In this document: positions 8,812-18,265 of the stretch, piece by piece | Numbering within the stretch: position 1 is the stretch's first letter | Layout of the letters: each line of letters begins with the position of its first letter | Assembly (NCBI GenBank): GCA_903897145.1 | Contig: CAIUAN010000038.1 | Span: 1 to 64,000, forward strand | Reading direction: 5' to 3' | Length of the DNA stretch: 64,000 nucleotides | Source of the DNA: an uncultured Bacteroidia bacterium | GTDB lineage: Bacteria; Bacteroidota; Bacteroidia; Bacteroidales; Prolixibacteraceae | Position numbers and translations under genes: made by a program | The notes under the pieces: generated by a model | The model's database searches: none | What the model was told of the DNA's origin: nothing | What the model saw: the letters and a program-made list of their open reading frames with translations, nothing else

Positions 8812-9849
8812 ATGAGGCTTTTTTCATGGCATAAACAGTTAAAGAATAACTTTAAGAAAGGCAAGACAGGAATATTCTTGTTTTCTTTCTTGATTATGCT
8901 TTTATCAGCCACTCAAGTAAAAGCTCAAGATCCTGAATTTTCACAGTTTTATGCCAATCCGATCTATCTAAATCCTGCGTTTACTGGAACTAGTGCCTTG
9001 CCAAGAGCGATCATGAACTATCGGAATCAATGGCCTAAGCAAGGGAATACCTATGCAACTTACAACCTATCAGTCGATAAATTCGTAAACAGCACCACTG
9101 GTGGTATTGGATTTAAATTGATGTATGACAGACAGCTGAATGGCGTTATAAATACTATCAATGGATCATTTATATATGCTGAACATTTTAATGTCAGTGA
9201 CCGATTCTTTTTCTCAATGGCTCTTGAAACAGGTTTTATCTACAAGCAATTCAATGTTAGCGGATTAATTTTCCCAGGAATGATCGACCAAGGTAATGGG
9301 GTTATCTCTGGCACATATCCAATACCTCTTGAAGAAGGTCATAAATTAATTCCTGATTTTTCATTTGGATCTGTTGCCCAATTTGACGAAGGATATTTTG
9401 GATTTGCGCTACACCATCTAACTCAGCCAGATCTTGCCATATACAATGGTGATCAGTCTGGAAAACTCCCATTAAAACTTACATTACATGCGGGAGCTAA
9501 AAGTCATGATTATCACAATGATCTTTTTTCTAAAGAGTTTACCATCTCACCTAACCTTGTTTATCAACAACAAGGGGCTTTCAAGCAAATAAATGGAGGT
9601 GTATATTTAAAGGAAGACTGGCTCACACTTGGCTTATGGTATCGAAACAATCTCTCAGCAAGACCAAATTCATTGATTGCGATGTTCGGTTATCAATCTG
9701 ATAAATTTCAATTTGGGTATAGTTTTGATTTCTCTTTATCGAATACCGCAGCCTATAGTTACGGCTCGCATGAGATATCGATGACTTTTTTCTTCGGAGA
9801 ATTCCACCGAAGATTGTTCAGCAATACCATGGTTATCCCTCAAATGTAG
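8812..9849 (+). CDS. PorP/SprF-family type IX secretion outer-membrane protein
   Basis: 345 residues with an N-terminal signal peptide ending near the AQ at about residues 38-39. The segment right after it (QDPEFSQFYANPIYLNPAFTG) is the hallmark of the PorP/SprF family, followed by an aromatic-rich beta-barrel ending in FFFGEF. PorP/SprF proteins assist export or surface attachment of proteins carrying type B (CHU_C) C-terminal domains. The two large proteins encoded convergently just downstream carry exactly that domain, so they are the probable clients. PorP of the core machinery is normally next to porK-porN, which are not here, so this is probably an accessory paralogue. Confidence 0.9.
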   Translation: MRLFSWHKQLKNNFKKGKTGIFLFSFLIMLLSATQVKAQDPEFSQFYANPIYLNPAFTGTSALPRAIMNYRNQWPKQGNTYATYNLSVDKFVNSTTGGIGFKLMYDRQLNGVINTINGSFIYAEHFNVSDRFFFSMALETGFIYKQFNVSGLIFPGMIDQGNGVISGTYPIPLEEGHKLIPDFSFGSVAQFDEGYFGFALHHLTQPDLAIYNGDQSGKLPLKLTLHAGAKSHDYHNDLFSKEFTISPNLVYQQQGAFKQINGGVYLKEDWLTLGLWYRNNLSARPNSLIAMFGYQSDKFQFGYSFDFSLSNTAAYSYGSHEISMTFFFGEFHRRLFSNTMVIPQM

Positions 9850-9874
9850 TTGGGGTTCTGATAATTAACCTGTC

Positions 9875-12800
9875 TTAGTAGACTAAAGTCACCGTGCCAG
9901 TTTGGTGATGACTGCGACCAAGGAAATCATTAAAATCAAGTAGCCAGACATAAACGCCTGAAGGAGCAAAATTTCCATTCTTACTCTTCCCATCCCAACC
10001 TTTGATTTCATTATGAGACTCAAAAACCAAATCATCCCAGCGGCTGAGCACTGTAAAATGGTAATTTGTTGGATCAATGCCTTCTGCATAAATTGTAAAA
10101 GTTCGATTGATAGGGTCAGTCGCGTTCGGGGAGAAACCGGTAGGCGGATAAATATGGTCAAATGCAACTAGCAGTTGATGTGATGTGGTATCTATGCAAC
10201 CAAAATCATTTGCCACTGTTTCTTTAACAACATAATGACCAATCTTAGAATAAGTATGAATTGGATCTTTAACTACCTCTGTTGATGGTTCCCCAAAGTC
10301 CCATAAATAGCTGGACGCACCAATGCTTACATCGGTAAATGCCACTATTGGCTTATCATAATAAACGACAGGATGATCTAACGTAAATTTAGCAACGGGT
10401 TTTGGATAAGCCCATACTAGCTTATTCCGCTGGATAGTATCAGTACAACCGGTTAGTGCAGAAACTGCAGTGACTAGAATATCATATTTATTATTCGGCA
10501 GCTCATATATGTGTGAAACATCATCACCAGTGGCTTTAGCTCCGTCACCAAAATTCCAACTATAGCTAAGTTTATCGACTGGATCATTAACAGACCCCTT
10601 AAAGGAGGATTCTAAAGGTGTGCAACCAAAATTAGACAAGGTTAAAAGTGAGAAATCTGGAACACGTTTTAAAAGTAATGAAGAAGTATCACTCTGACAT
10701 CCATACTTAGAAACCACATTTAATTTAATCTTCGTCTGAGGTTTATTCTTTAAGTCAAAAATCAATGGACCTTGCGAGAAATTTGGATTTTGAACGATTT
10801 CATTAGGATCCAAGGCCGATAAATTCCAGTAGTATTTTGCTAGTTTATCACCTGTCCCTAGGTATGAGACCGTATTAATTCCAGCATCTAAACATGCTTT
10901 AGCGAGTGGTGTAAAGCCTGCTGTTGGGATAGGTGCAACATAAACCATACTATCGATCTTCACTTGATTTGAACATCCTTTAGTTGTAGTAACTTTTAAA
11001 CTTACAGGATAAGATCCAGCATGCTGATAGGTATGCAATGGATTAGCATTTATGCCTCCTAAGGTTTGGCCATCGCCAAAATTCCAATCGTAAGTTACTG
11101 TTTCTGTATTGGTTGCATTAAATTCAGCTGCAAAAGGTTCGCAGCCCAAACTATCCAAAACAGAAACTTGTAAGTTAGGAATCACCTTGATATCATGAAG
11201 TGTAGTATCCACCGAACATCCAAGATCAGTAAGTTTAAGTTTTAAATCACGTGTTGATTTATTTATCCCCAGAGGAATAAGGTATGAAGATATGTCTTTA
11301 CCCTGCACAATGGTATCGCCTCCAAACACCCACACATAATTAGATCCTAAATCAGCATTTCCTTTGTATTTGACATCTAAATTATAGTTGTAACATGTTG
11401 TCGAATCAATTGAAAAACTAATAGTTGGACTCTTATGGAATCCTAGTTTTATAGTTGTATCAACAAAACAGGAATATTGGTCTATAACTTTAACCTTCAT
11501 GTCATAAGATCCAAAACTTGGAACTGTCACATTCAAATTATTAAATATGAAATTATCACTTAAACGTCGCACCGAAAAATCACCTTTGTCAGCAGTTACA
11601 TCGAGCATGGTATTGTATTTACCACAAATTAAGGTGTCAAGTTTTGAGAAATTAAAGACCGGTTTATTCGTATAAAAGACCTTAATGGAATCGCTTGTTT
11701 TGCAACCATATTTATTGATTCCAAGAACCGAATATTTTCCCGCTACAGATGCTGAAGTAGTCGATTTATTTCCTGTTCCGATGGGCGTATTCCAAGCGTA
11801 GGTTGAAAATTGATCGGCTTTCCCCGCGTCGAGGGTTAAAGTTGCAGGATTGCAGATAGTTGTATCGTTACCAAGATCCAGTATTGGCTTGCTGACCTGT
11901 ATTTGCACACTATCCTTCAGATGACAACCATCAGCACTCGCTACTTGAATACCATACCAACCAGCATTGGAAGCTTGAATAGTTGAAGTGGTATCCCCTG
12001 TACTCCAGAGATATTTGCTAAAGGCATTGCCGGCATTAAGAGATAATGGACTTGCACCATCGCATCGGATAAGGGTTTTAGTAGCATCGGTACCTAATGT
12101 ACCTCCTAGATCAAGGACAACATCAAGATTATAGCCAACACCATAGCCATAAGCCTCTACCCCACCAAAGCCATAAACATAAGCAATAAATCCTTTTCCT
12201 GATACCCTTGATTCAATGAAGTGATTACCTTTTAATAGGCTTACTTGAGCATAAGAATAGCCAGATCCTCCAAGAGAAGTGAAGCTGACTACTGAATTAT
12301 CAAGTAAAATATCACCTATAGCATCATCTTTTACGATTACATTAATAAAAAACTTACTGTTAATATTAGGTGAGTCATAAGCTACAAAAGCCACCTTCTC
12401 TCTAGTCTGATTTACGGCACTAACAATGACCATGAAAGGATCCCCATCGCCTCCAGTCCAAGTCTTATCGACACTATTCGAATTACTAAACTGTGCAAGT
12501 AGGATTGGCTTATCACTTTTAATTAGTGATGGCTCAGTGTACAGCAAACTAAATTCATAAAATTGTCCTTTATTTAAAAATACAGGAGTCTTGGATCCAA
12601 TCTGGACAATTGTATTGTCTTCTGAAGCTAATACCCGATAGGTATCTTCGTGCCTAGTTTTTAAAGGAACCGCAACAAAGGTCCTACCCCAAGCCTGTAT
12701 TGGAGGCATCTGTTCATAAAGATGATCCCACGCTGAAACACTGGCATCACCTGGCACCGTAGTCGAATATGAACCTCCATAAACCGCTACTGGCTTATCC

Positions 12801-13465
12801 GAGGTAATATAACTTCCAGTTAAATCACCCTGTCCAACCACTGCAACATTATACGATTGCACCTGGTATAATTCACCTTTGTTTAAGGTTATTGAAAAAG
12901 GAGTTTTCGCAGGCTTATTCTGATCCGTGTTTACAGAAGGGGTAATATTAACAACTGTATTGTCTTCTGAAGCTACGACCAAAAATTCACTATTCTTACC
13001 ATTTGGGACAGTAATATGTGGCGTATAACACATTGCATAATACTCTCTTCCTAAAGAATTCGTGGGGAAAATAAGTGCCACCTCAGAAGAGTTAGGACTC
13101 CAATTTAGGGCATATAAGTTGAGTGGGTTATCTGAAACTAAATGAATCCCTTTCGCTTGAACAGTCTCAGATCCAGTAGCTTCTACAAGATTCCAATCAA
13201 TTTGAAACTTAAAAGGAACATTGGGAGTCACTGTTCCATTAAACGAAGTAACCGCTGACTTACCGATGTATATCTTATAGGAACAAGTATAACTAGAGGT
13301 AAGTGTGATCTCGGTATAATGGCCGGCCTGGTAGTTTCTACCCTCCATAAATCCAAACCAAAAATCTGTTCCTTCAGTCGATTTACGACATGAACTATCC
13401 TGCCCAAATGCAGCTAGTGCATTTAAAGCCACTGCAAAACAGAAGAAAGTGGCAATCCTTTTCAC
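9875..13465 (-). CDS. Giant secreted T9SS client: IgGFc-binding-like head, PKD repeats, CHU_C tail
   Basis: 1196-residue surface or secreted protein. It has a signal peptide (about 1-21), then a domain with STEGTDFWFGF and repeated SEDNT-V-I motifs, resembling the IgGFc-binding N-terminal domain (about 25-450). Ig-like/SprB-type segments with DLGNDTTIC follow, then PKD domains with W-FGDG-type cores near residues 790 and 965 and WDFGE near 1052. The last about 90 residues (PPTGFSPNATDPINRTF to the end) are a gliding-motility-associated CHU_C domain, the type B signal for type IX secretion. Residues from about 600 onward are paralogous to the upstream gene at 13511-16672. It lies 45 bases downstream of that gene and is probably co-transcribed. 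The likely role is adhesion or surface structure; the ligand is unknown. Confidence 0.88.
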   Translation of the reverse strand: MKRIATFFCFAVALNALAAFGQDSSCRKSTEGTDFWFGFMEGRNYQAGHYTEITLTSSYTCSYKIYIGKSAVTSFNGTVTPNVPFKFQIDWNLVEATGSETVQAKGIHLVSDNPLNLYALNWSPNSSEVALIFPTNSLGREYYAMCYTPHITVPNGKNSEFLVVASEDNTVVNITPSVNTDQNKPAKTPFSITLNKGELYQVQSYNVAVVGQGDLTGSYITSDKPVAVYGGSYSTTVPGDASVSAWDHLYEQMPPIQAWGRTFVAVPLKTRHEDTYRVLASEDNTIVQIGSKTPVFLNKGQFYEFSLLYTEPSLIKSDKPILLAQFSNSNSVDKTWTGGDGDPFMVIVSAVNQTREKVAFVAYDSPNINSKFFINVIVKDDAIGDILLDNSVVSFTSLGGSGYSYAQVSLLKGNHFIESRVSGKGFIAYVYGFGGVEAYGYGVGYNLDVVLDLGGTLGTDATKTLIRCDGASPLSLNAGNAFSKYLWSTGDTTSTIQASNAGWYGIQVASADGCHLKDSVQIQVSKPILDLGNDTTICNPATLTLDAGKADQFSTYAWNTPIGTGNKSTTSASVAGKYSVLGINKYGCKTSDSIKVFYTNKPVFNFSKLDTLICGKYNTMLDVTADKGDFSVRRLSDNFIFNNLNVTVPSFGSYDMKVKVIDQYSCFVDTTIKLGFHKSPTISFSIDSTTCYNYNLDVKYKGNADLGSNYVWVFGGDTIVQGKDISSYLIPLGINKSTRDLKLKLTDLGCSVDTTLHDIKVIPNLQVSVLDSLGCEPFAAEFNATNTETVTYDWNFGDGQTLGGINANPLHTYQHAGSYPVSLKVTTTKGCSNQVKIDSMVYVAPIPTAGFTPLAKACLDAGINTVSYLGTGDKLAKYYWNLSALDPNEIVQNPNFSQGPLIFDLKNKPQTKIKLNVVSKYGCQSDTSSLLLKRVPDFSLLTLSNFGCTPLESSFKGSVNDPVDKLSYSWNFGDGAKATGDDVSHIYELPNNKYDILVTAVSALTGCTDTIQRNKLVWAYPKPVAKFTLDHPVVYYDKPIVAFTDVSIGASSYLWDFGEPSTEVVKDPIHTYSKIGHYVVKETVANDFGCIDTTSHQLLVAFDHIYPPTGFSPNATDPINRTFTIYAEGIDPTNYHFTVLSRWDDLVFESHNEIKGWDGKSKNGNFAPSGVYVWLLDFNDFLGRSHHQTGTVTLVY

Positions 13466-13510
13466 AATCAGTTATGCTAAATAGGTTTAAAGCAAGACAA
13501 TATTAAGCAT

Positions 13511-16500
13511 TTAATATATTAGAACAACAGTGCCAGTCTGCTGATGTCGATGTCCTAAGAAATCAGTAAAAAATAGGACCCACACATAGGCTCCAGAAGG
13601 GGCAAAAGAACCATTTTTAATTCGGCCATCCCAACCCTTGATTTCATCTCTCGACTCAAAAACTAAATCATCCCAGCGGCTTTGAATAGTCAAATGATAG
13701 CCAGAAGGCATAATACCTTCTGAGTTCAGTGCAAAAATTCGATCCACAGGATTTTTGGCATTCGGAGAGAATCCGGTAGGTGGAAATATCCGATCGAATG
13801 CAATAAGAACATCATGGGAAATGGTATCCGTACAAAGATCTGTATTAACAGCTTCAAGGATAATCTTTTGATGACCCATCTTTACAAAATGATAAGTTGG
13901 ATCTTGAATAGAAGAAGTTGATCCATCTGCAAAATCCCAAAGCCAACCAGAAGCTCCTATACTCGTATCTGTAAATTTCACATCAGGCTTATCATTATAT
14001 ACCACAGGATGATCCATTGTAAAGGCAGCTTTGGGCTTGGGATAAGTTCTCAAGAAATTAATCCCAGAAAACGTATTTGAACAGCCTGTAACGGATGACT
14101 TTCCAATCACTGAGAGTGAGTATTTCATATCAGGTACAAGGTAGGTCGAAAAGACATTTGGCCCAGTACTGGTTAATGAATTACCAAAATCCCATGTAAA
14201 ATCAACTCGATCATGCGGATCACTAATCTGCCCATTGAAATTAGGTGAAAATGGAATACATCCAACAACTTGATCAGAAACAATTGTAAAATCGGGCTTT
14301 CGTTTCAAAACAATTGATTTTGATAGGCTTTGACAACCAAATTTTGATAAAACCTTTAAACCCACTGAAACTGTAGGATGAACCTTTAGATCAAAATCTA
14401 ACGGACCTTGGGTTAAAAGAGGATCTTTCACAATCTCAATTGGACTGAGACCTGATAAATCCCACTGATATTTATCGGAAGAATTGCCAATAACTCCAGC
14501 ATAGGATAGGGAGTTTAATCCAGGATTAAGACACAGATCAGGAGATAAGGAGAACGCGACATCGGGGATCGGAGCCACATGAACCATTCTATTAACTTTA
14601 ATCTCATTGGTGCATCCAGTGCCAGATGCGACAACTGTTGTAACCTTTAATTTAACATCATAATATCCAGCCACTGGATAATTATGAAATGGATTATTTC
14701 CTAACGTTTGAACTGGTGATCCATCACCAAAATCCCAGTTATAGGTCACGATCTCCGTATTTTTAGCTAAAAACTGAGTATTAAAGGGTTCACAACCTAA
14801 TGAATCGGTCACAGTTAAATCGAGATTAGGAATAACCTTAATATCTTTCTGGACAAAACTGTTCGAGCAGCCATCTTGAGTGACAGTTAAGCTTAAGTCT
14901 CGTTGAGATTTGTTAATACCCAATGGAACGATCAACGCATTTAATCCAATAGCATTAGCGACAACTGCACCGCCAAATTCCCATTTAAAATTAGCTTGAT
15001 TGACAGTGGCATCTCCAACGTAACTAACATTTAGATTATACCCAGAACAAGTCTGATCATCTATGGTAAGGTTCACGGCTGGCGTCTTATAAAAGGAGAG
15101 ATCAAAGCTAGTGGTGCTTGGACAATACGCATGATTGGCCTTGTAAACTACCGGGTAAACGCCAAAATCAGACGAAGAAGCAGTCAACCCATTAAATGTC
15201 ATTTTAGTGCTTGTGCTCGATAAGGTGAAAGTAGGTGCATTCGTTGATATAGCTAATAAATTTGATTTGGCTGATCCGCAACTAAGGGTCGTTAATTTAG
15301 ACAAATCAATGGTGGGATAATCGTATATTGTGACCTTAGATGATGAAATATTCTTGCAGCCAAATTCACTTTTTAATTGAACAGAATAGGTTCCTGAACT
15401 ATTTACAGTTATAGTTCTTGAGGTAGCTCCATTGCTCCAAGCATAACTAGCAGTAAGTCCTGGATCTAAAGAAATGGATGCCCCTTTGCAGATATTCTCT
15501 TCTGCTTTAAGTAAAGATATAGGTTTTAGATTAACTGGAACATTAAAAGTTGCAGATCCATTACATACCCCACGAGTAGCCTGAACGAAATAACTCGTTG
15601 TAATATTTGGCTTTGCGTAAGGATTCGCAATTCGACTATTCGAGAGTGATCCCGCGAGATTCCAACTATAGCTTGCGGTTGGATCTGGCCGATTTAACTG
15701 CACACTGTCACCTTCACATATAGGGGTGATAGCATCTGTTTTAAAATAAATTGTATTTACTACAAGTTCTACAGTTGCTGATAAATCTAAGACTGGATCA
15801 TCTGAATATCCACCAAATTCTATTAAATAGCCAGCATTGCCATTCGAATTATCGGCTAAATCATTCCATTTTTGGGCAGGGAAAAGAATTTGAGCATAGT
15901 TCTCACCATTTAGGTTATTTGGCTCTGGAGTACTCCCATCCCAATTTGAATAAGCCCCATTAACAGGACCATAAAGCATTGGATTGGATCGCGCTTGAGA
16001 TCCTGTTCCACGCCAAAAGAGTGTTCCCCCATTTATTAAACCTTCTGGACCCGTAACCCAGCACCAATCTCCTTCGACAGCAGCATCGGAGGCGCCAATC
16101 CAGCCAACACCTTTAGTTTTACTCTGTATAAAATCATTCTCTACCTGACTAGTAATGGTGGCCAAGTAACCTCTTAAACCATAATACACCGTTTCTTCAG
16201 CCTCCCTTTTTGCGGCTGACCAATTTATTCCTGGTGCATGGGGAACGAATCTATAAAAATGACCAGTTGCCGGCAGATAATCCACATCATTTAGAGAAAT
16301 TGTAATCTTTCGAGTTCCCAAGGTGGGGGTTGTCTTCAGATTTTTATACCGAACCAATTTTAAGGCATCGACATAATCTTGCACCGAGGAACCACCAGTA
16401 AGAACAAGGGTTCCAGGAGTTGACATAGAAGCACTAAGAGGACCAGCGTAGGTTAAGACATCCTCGCCCGAGATGAAACCTTGTGTAAAAGAAACTTTCA

Positions 16501-16672
16501 TCCCTGAAAGACTCGGTGTTCCTTCAATAGATAAGCTTGGAGCCACCAACACTGAGTCAGAACAATACTGCACGGGAGCTGAAGCATTTAGCTTAATCGT
16601 AAACGTATCTGCTTTGCTCAGATGAAAAGCAAAGAAGACAGAAAGAAAAGCTAAAAAGATTTTAATTTTCAA
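13511..16672 (-). CDS. Giant secreted T9SS client: C-type-lectin-like head, PKD repeats, CHU_C tail
   Basis: 1053-residue protein with a signal peptide (about 1-21). A C-type-lectin fold lies at about 140-290, with WIGASD, an EPNN motif and WNDL; EPN plus WND is the arrangement that binds calcium and mannose-type sugars in classical lectins. Ig-like segments follow, with PKD cores near 643, 824 and 907, and a CHU_C domain over the last about 95 residues. The C-terminal 600 residues parallel the downstream neighbour, whereas the heads are unrelated. It starts 34 bases after the yggS stop. Carbohydrate binding at the cell surface is a reasonable inference from the lectin motif; sugar specificity is not proven. 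Confidence 0.88.
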   Translation of the reverse strand: MKIKIFLAFLSVFFAFHLSKADTFTIKLNASAPVQYCSDSVLVAPSLSIEGTPSLSGMKVSFTQGFISGEDVLTYAGPLSASMSTPGTLVLTGGSSVQDYVDALKLVRYKNLKTTPTLGTRKITISLNDVDYLPATGHFYRFVPHAPGINWSAAKREAEETVYYGLRGYLATITSQVENDFIQSKTKGVGWIGASDAAVEGDWCWVTGPEGLINGGTLFWRGTGSQARSNPMLYGPVNGAYSNWDGSTPEPNNLNGENYAQILFPAQKWNDLADNSNGNAGYLIEFGGYSDDPVLDLSATVELVVNTIYFKTDAITPICEGDSVQLNRPDPTASYSWNLAGSLSNSRIANPYAKPNITTSYFVQATRGVCNGSATFNVPVNLKPISLLKAEENICKGASISLDPGLTASYAWSNGATSRTITVNSSGTYSVQLKSEFGCKNISSSKVTIYDYPTIDLSKLTTLSCGSAKSNLLAISTNAPTFTLSSTSTKMTFNGLTASSSDFGVYPVVYKANHAYCPSTTSFDLSFYKTPAVNLTIDDQTCSGYNLNVSYVGDATVNQANFKWEFGGAVVANAIGLNALIVPLGINKSQRDLSLTVTQDGCSNSFVQKDIKVIPNLDLTVTDSLGCEPFNTQFLAKNTEIVTYNWDFGDGSPVQTLGNNPFHNYPVAGYYDVKLKVTTVVASGTGCTNEIKVNRMVHVAPIPDVAFSLSPDLCLNPGLNSLSYAGVIGNSSDKYQWDLSGLSPIEIVKDPLLTQGPLDFDLKVHPTVSVGLKVLSKFGCQSLSKSIVLKRKPDFTIVSDQVVGCIPFSPNFNGQISDPHDRVDFTWDFGNSLTSTGPNVFSTYLVPDMKYSLSVIGKSSVTGCSNTFSGINFLRTYPKPKAAFTMDHPVVYNDKPDVKFTDTSIGASGWLWDFADGSTSSIQDPTYHFVKMGHQKIILEAVNTDLCTDTISHDVLIAFDRIFPPTGFSPNAKNPVDRIFALNSEGIMPSGYHLTIQSRWDDLVFESRDEIKGWDGRIKNGSFAPSGAYVWVLFFTDFLGHRHQQTGTVVLIY

Positions 16673-16705
16673 CTAGGTTTAGTATTTCAGGAGTGGTTAG
16701 CCTCC

Positions 16706-17380
16706 TTATGTAAGATTATTGCGATCACCAAATATGGCACTTCCTATGCGAACGAAGGTACTTCCATTTTGGATGGCTAAGTTATAGTCGTGCGACATCC
16801 CCATAGAAATTTCCGAAAAATCAGTTCTTTCAGAAAAATGGGTCGTTTTTAATTTCTCAAACAACCGATGAAGATCTGAAAATTCACGATTTATAACTTG
16901 ATCATTATCCGTAAATGTGGCCATCCCCATCACACCAGAAAAACGGATATGATCAAGCTGTGCCGCATCCTTTGGCTCAAAAAGTTGACTAAATTCAGAT
17001 GGTGAAAATCCAAACTTAGTCTCCTCTTCAGCGATATGAAACTGGAGCAAGCAGGGGATTTTTCTATCCAAACGCCTACCCTCTTCCTGAATCACATTCA
17101 ATAATTTAACGCTGTCCACTGCGTGGATCATTGCTATAAATGGGGCAATATATTTCACCTTATTTGATTGCAAATGGCCAATAAAATGCCATTCAATATC
17201 TTTTGGTAAAGTCTCCCACTTTTGAACCAATTCTTGCACCTTATTTTCGCCAAATATTCGCTGACCAGCATGATAGGCTTCCATGATCTCCTCGTTACTC
17301 TTTGTTTTAGAAACAGCAACAAGTTTGACACCAGGAGGTAATGACTGAATATACTTTGTAATATTATGAGTAATAGACAT
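16706..17380 (-). CDS. yggS: YggS/PLPBP-family pyridoxal phosphate homeostasis protein
   Basis: 224-residue cytoplasmic PLP-binding protein with an alanine-racemase-type barrel but no second domain. It is thought to buffer PLP and influence amino and keto acid balance. The PLP lysine is K25 in VAVSKTK, and FGENKVQE, WHFIGHLQSNK and MGMSHDY-LAI motifs are all present. The family normally has about 225-235 residues. A -7 box sits just upstream (17398-17405). It precedes the two giant T9SS clients in the same direction with a 34-base gap, a positional rather than functional link. Confidence 0.93.
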   Translation of the reverse strand: MSITHNITKYIQSLPPGVKLVAVSKTKSNEEIMEAYHAGQRIFGENKVQELVQKWETLPKDIEWHFIGHLQSNKVKYIAPFIAMIHAVDSVKLLNVIQEEGRRLDRKIPCLLQFHIAEEETKFGFSPSEFSQLFEPKDAAQLDHIRFSGVMGMATFTDNDQVINREFSDLHRLFEKLKTTHFSERTDFSEISMGMSHDYNLAIQNGSTFVRIGSAIFGDRNNLT

Positions 17381-17397
17381 TGTACTTATTTAAGATT

Positions 17398-17405
17398 CAA
17401 ATGTA
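17398..17405 (-). promoter_or_regulatory. Putative -7 box for yggS and following genes
   Basis: Minus strand reads TACATTTG (TAnnTTTG), about 18 bases before the yggS start codon. No -33 TTG at ideal spacing. Confidence 0.4.
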
Positions 17406-17521
17406 TAAAAAAGCCGACAAATAAAGGCATCATAGACAAATAACATTTTTAAAAGGTGATGCGACAATCCTTTTTTTTATCTTTATGCCGAAGTAAACTT
17501 GGTTGTTATTTTAAAAAACGA

Positions 17522-18190
17522 ATGAAAAAATTCCTAGCTACAATTATTCTCACTTGTTGTTCTGTCTACATTTTTGCCCAAAAGAATGATTTTAAAACCG
17601 AGCTTTATATCGGTCTTTCTGGAGGAGAAACCTTTACCAAGGTTAGGTTTTACCCCAACATTGTGGAATCTTATTTGCAAGGAAATTCCCAAGGAATTGT
17701 GTTCAGATTAATTTCCGAACCTCATATTGGATTTCAAGCCGAGGTGAACATGACACAAAAAGGGTGGAAAGAAGATTCAGTTGGATACTCTCGGCGATTG
17801 AATTATATAACTATTCCTATCATGACCCATGTCAATCTAGGAAAAAAAGCGGTCCGATTCACTTTAAATCTGGGACCTGAGATCGGGTTTAATTTATCTG
17901 AAAAAGAAACTTTCAGTGATCCAGCCACCACTCAACTTGGAGGATTTGGAAATCGAGAATTCTTTGGACAACCGGTTGATTCCAAAATTGACTTGCTTTT
18001 TACTGTTGGCATAGGGATGGAGTATCATTTAAAAAACGGGAGTGCCTTTGCTCTTGAGGGTCGAGGATTTTACAGTCTACCAAACCTATTCGATCACAAA
18101 AAATACAGCTACTCCATTTCGCAAAGCAATGGCATTCAGGTTAAGCTGGCCTATTTATTTCAGTTAAAAAAGAAAAAAATTAAGAATTAA
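17522..18190 (+). CDS. Outer-membrane beta-barrel protein, PorT-like family
   Basis: About 222 residues from the ATG at 17522, which gives a clean signal peptide (MKKFLATIILTCCSVYIFAQ). In-frame GTG/ATG codons at 17456/17459 would prepend 22 residues that spoil it. The mature part alternates hydrophobic and polar residues and has glycine/aromatic turns (LGPEIGFNLSEKE, VGIGMEYHL), consistent with the small outer-membrane beta-barrel (PorT/OMP_b-brl_2) families. It ends in an unusually basic tail (KKKKIKN). It stands alone, ahead of a strong terminator. PorT proper is a T9SS component, but these paralogues are numerous, so no specific role is claimed. Confidence 0.75.
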   Translation: MKKFLATIILTCCSVYIFAQKNDFKTELYIGLSGGETFTKVRFYPNIVESYLQGNSQGIVFRLISEPHIGFQAEVNMTQKGWKEDSVGYSRRLNYITIPIMTHVNLGKKAVRFTLNLGPEIGFNLSEKETFSDPATTQLGGFGNREFFGQPVDSKIDLLFTVGIGMEYHLKNGSAFALEGRGFYSLPNLFDHKKYSYSISQSNGIQVKLAYLFQLKKKKIKN

Positions 18191-18223
18191 CTAAGTTAAT
18201 TAAGTCTCCGACGAAAAAATCAA

Positions 18224-18265
18224 GCACATAAAAAAAGCGACTGAAAAGTCGCTTTTTTTATGTGC
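18224..18265. terminator. Bidirectional terminator, perfect 19-bp stem with GAAA loop
   Basis: GCACATAAAAAAAGCGACT at 18224-18242 pairs perfectly with 18247-18265 around the tetraloop GAAA. The A/T-rich part of the stem supplies a U tract in either direction. It serves the barrel gene (plus) and the DUF1015 gene (minus) and overlaps the last base of the latter's stop codon. Confidence 0.9.
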
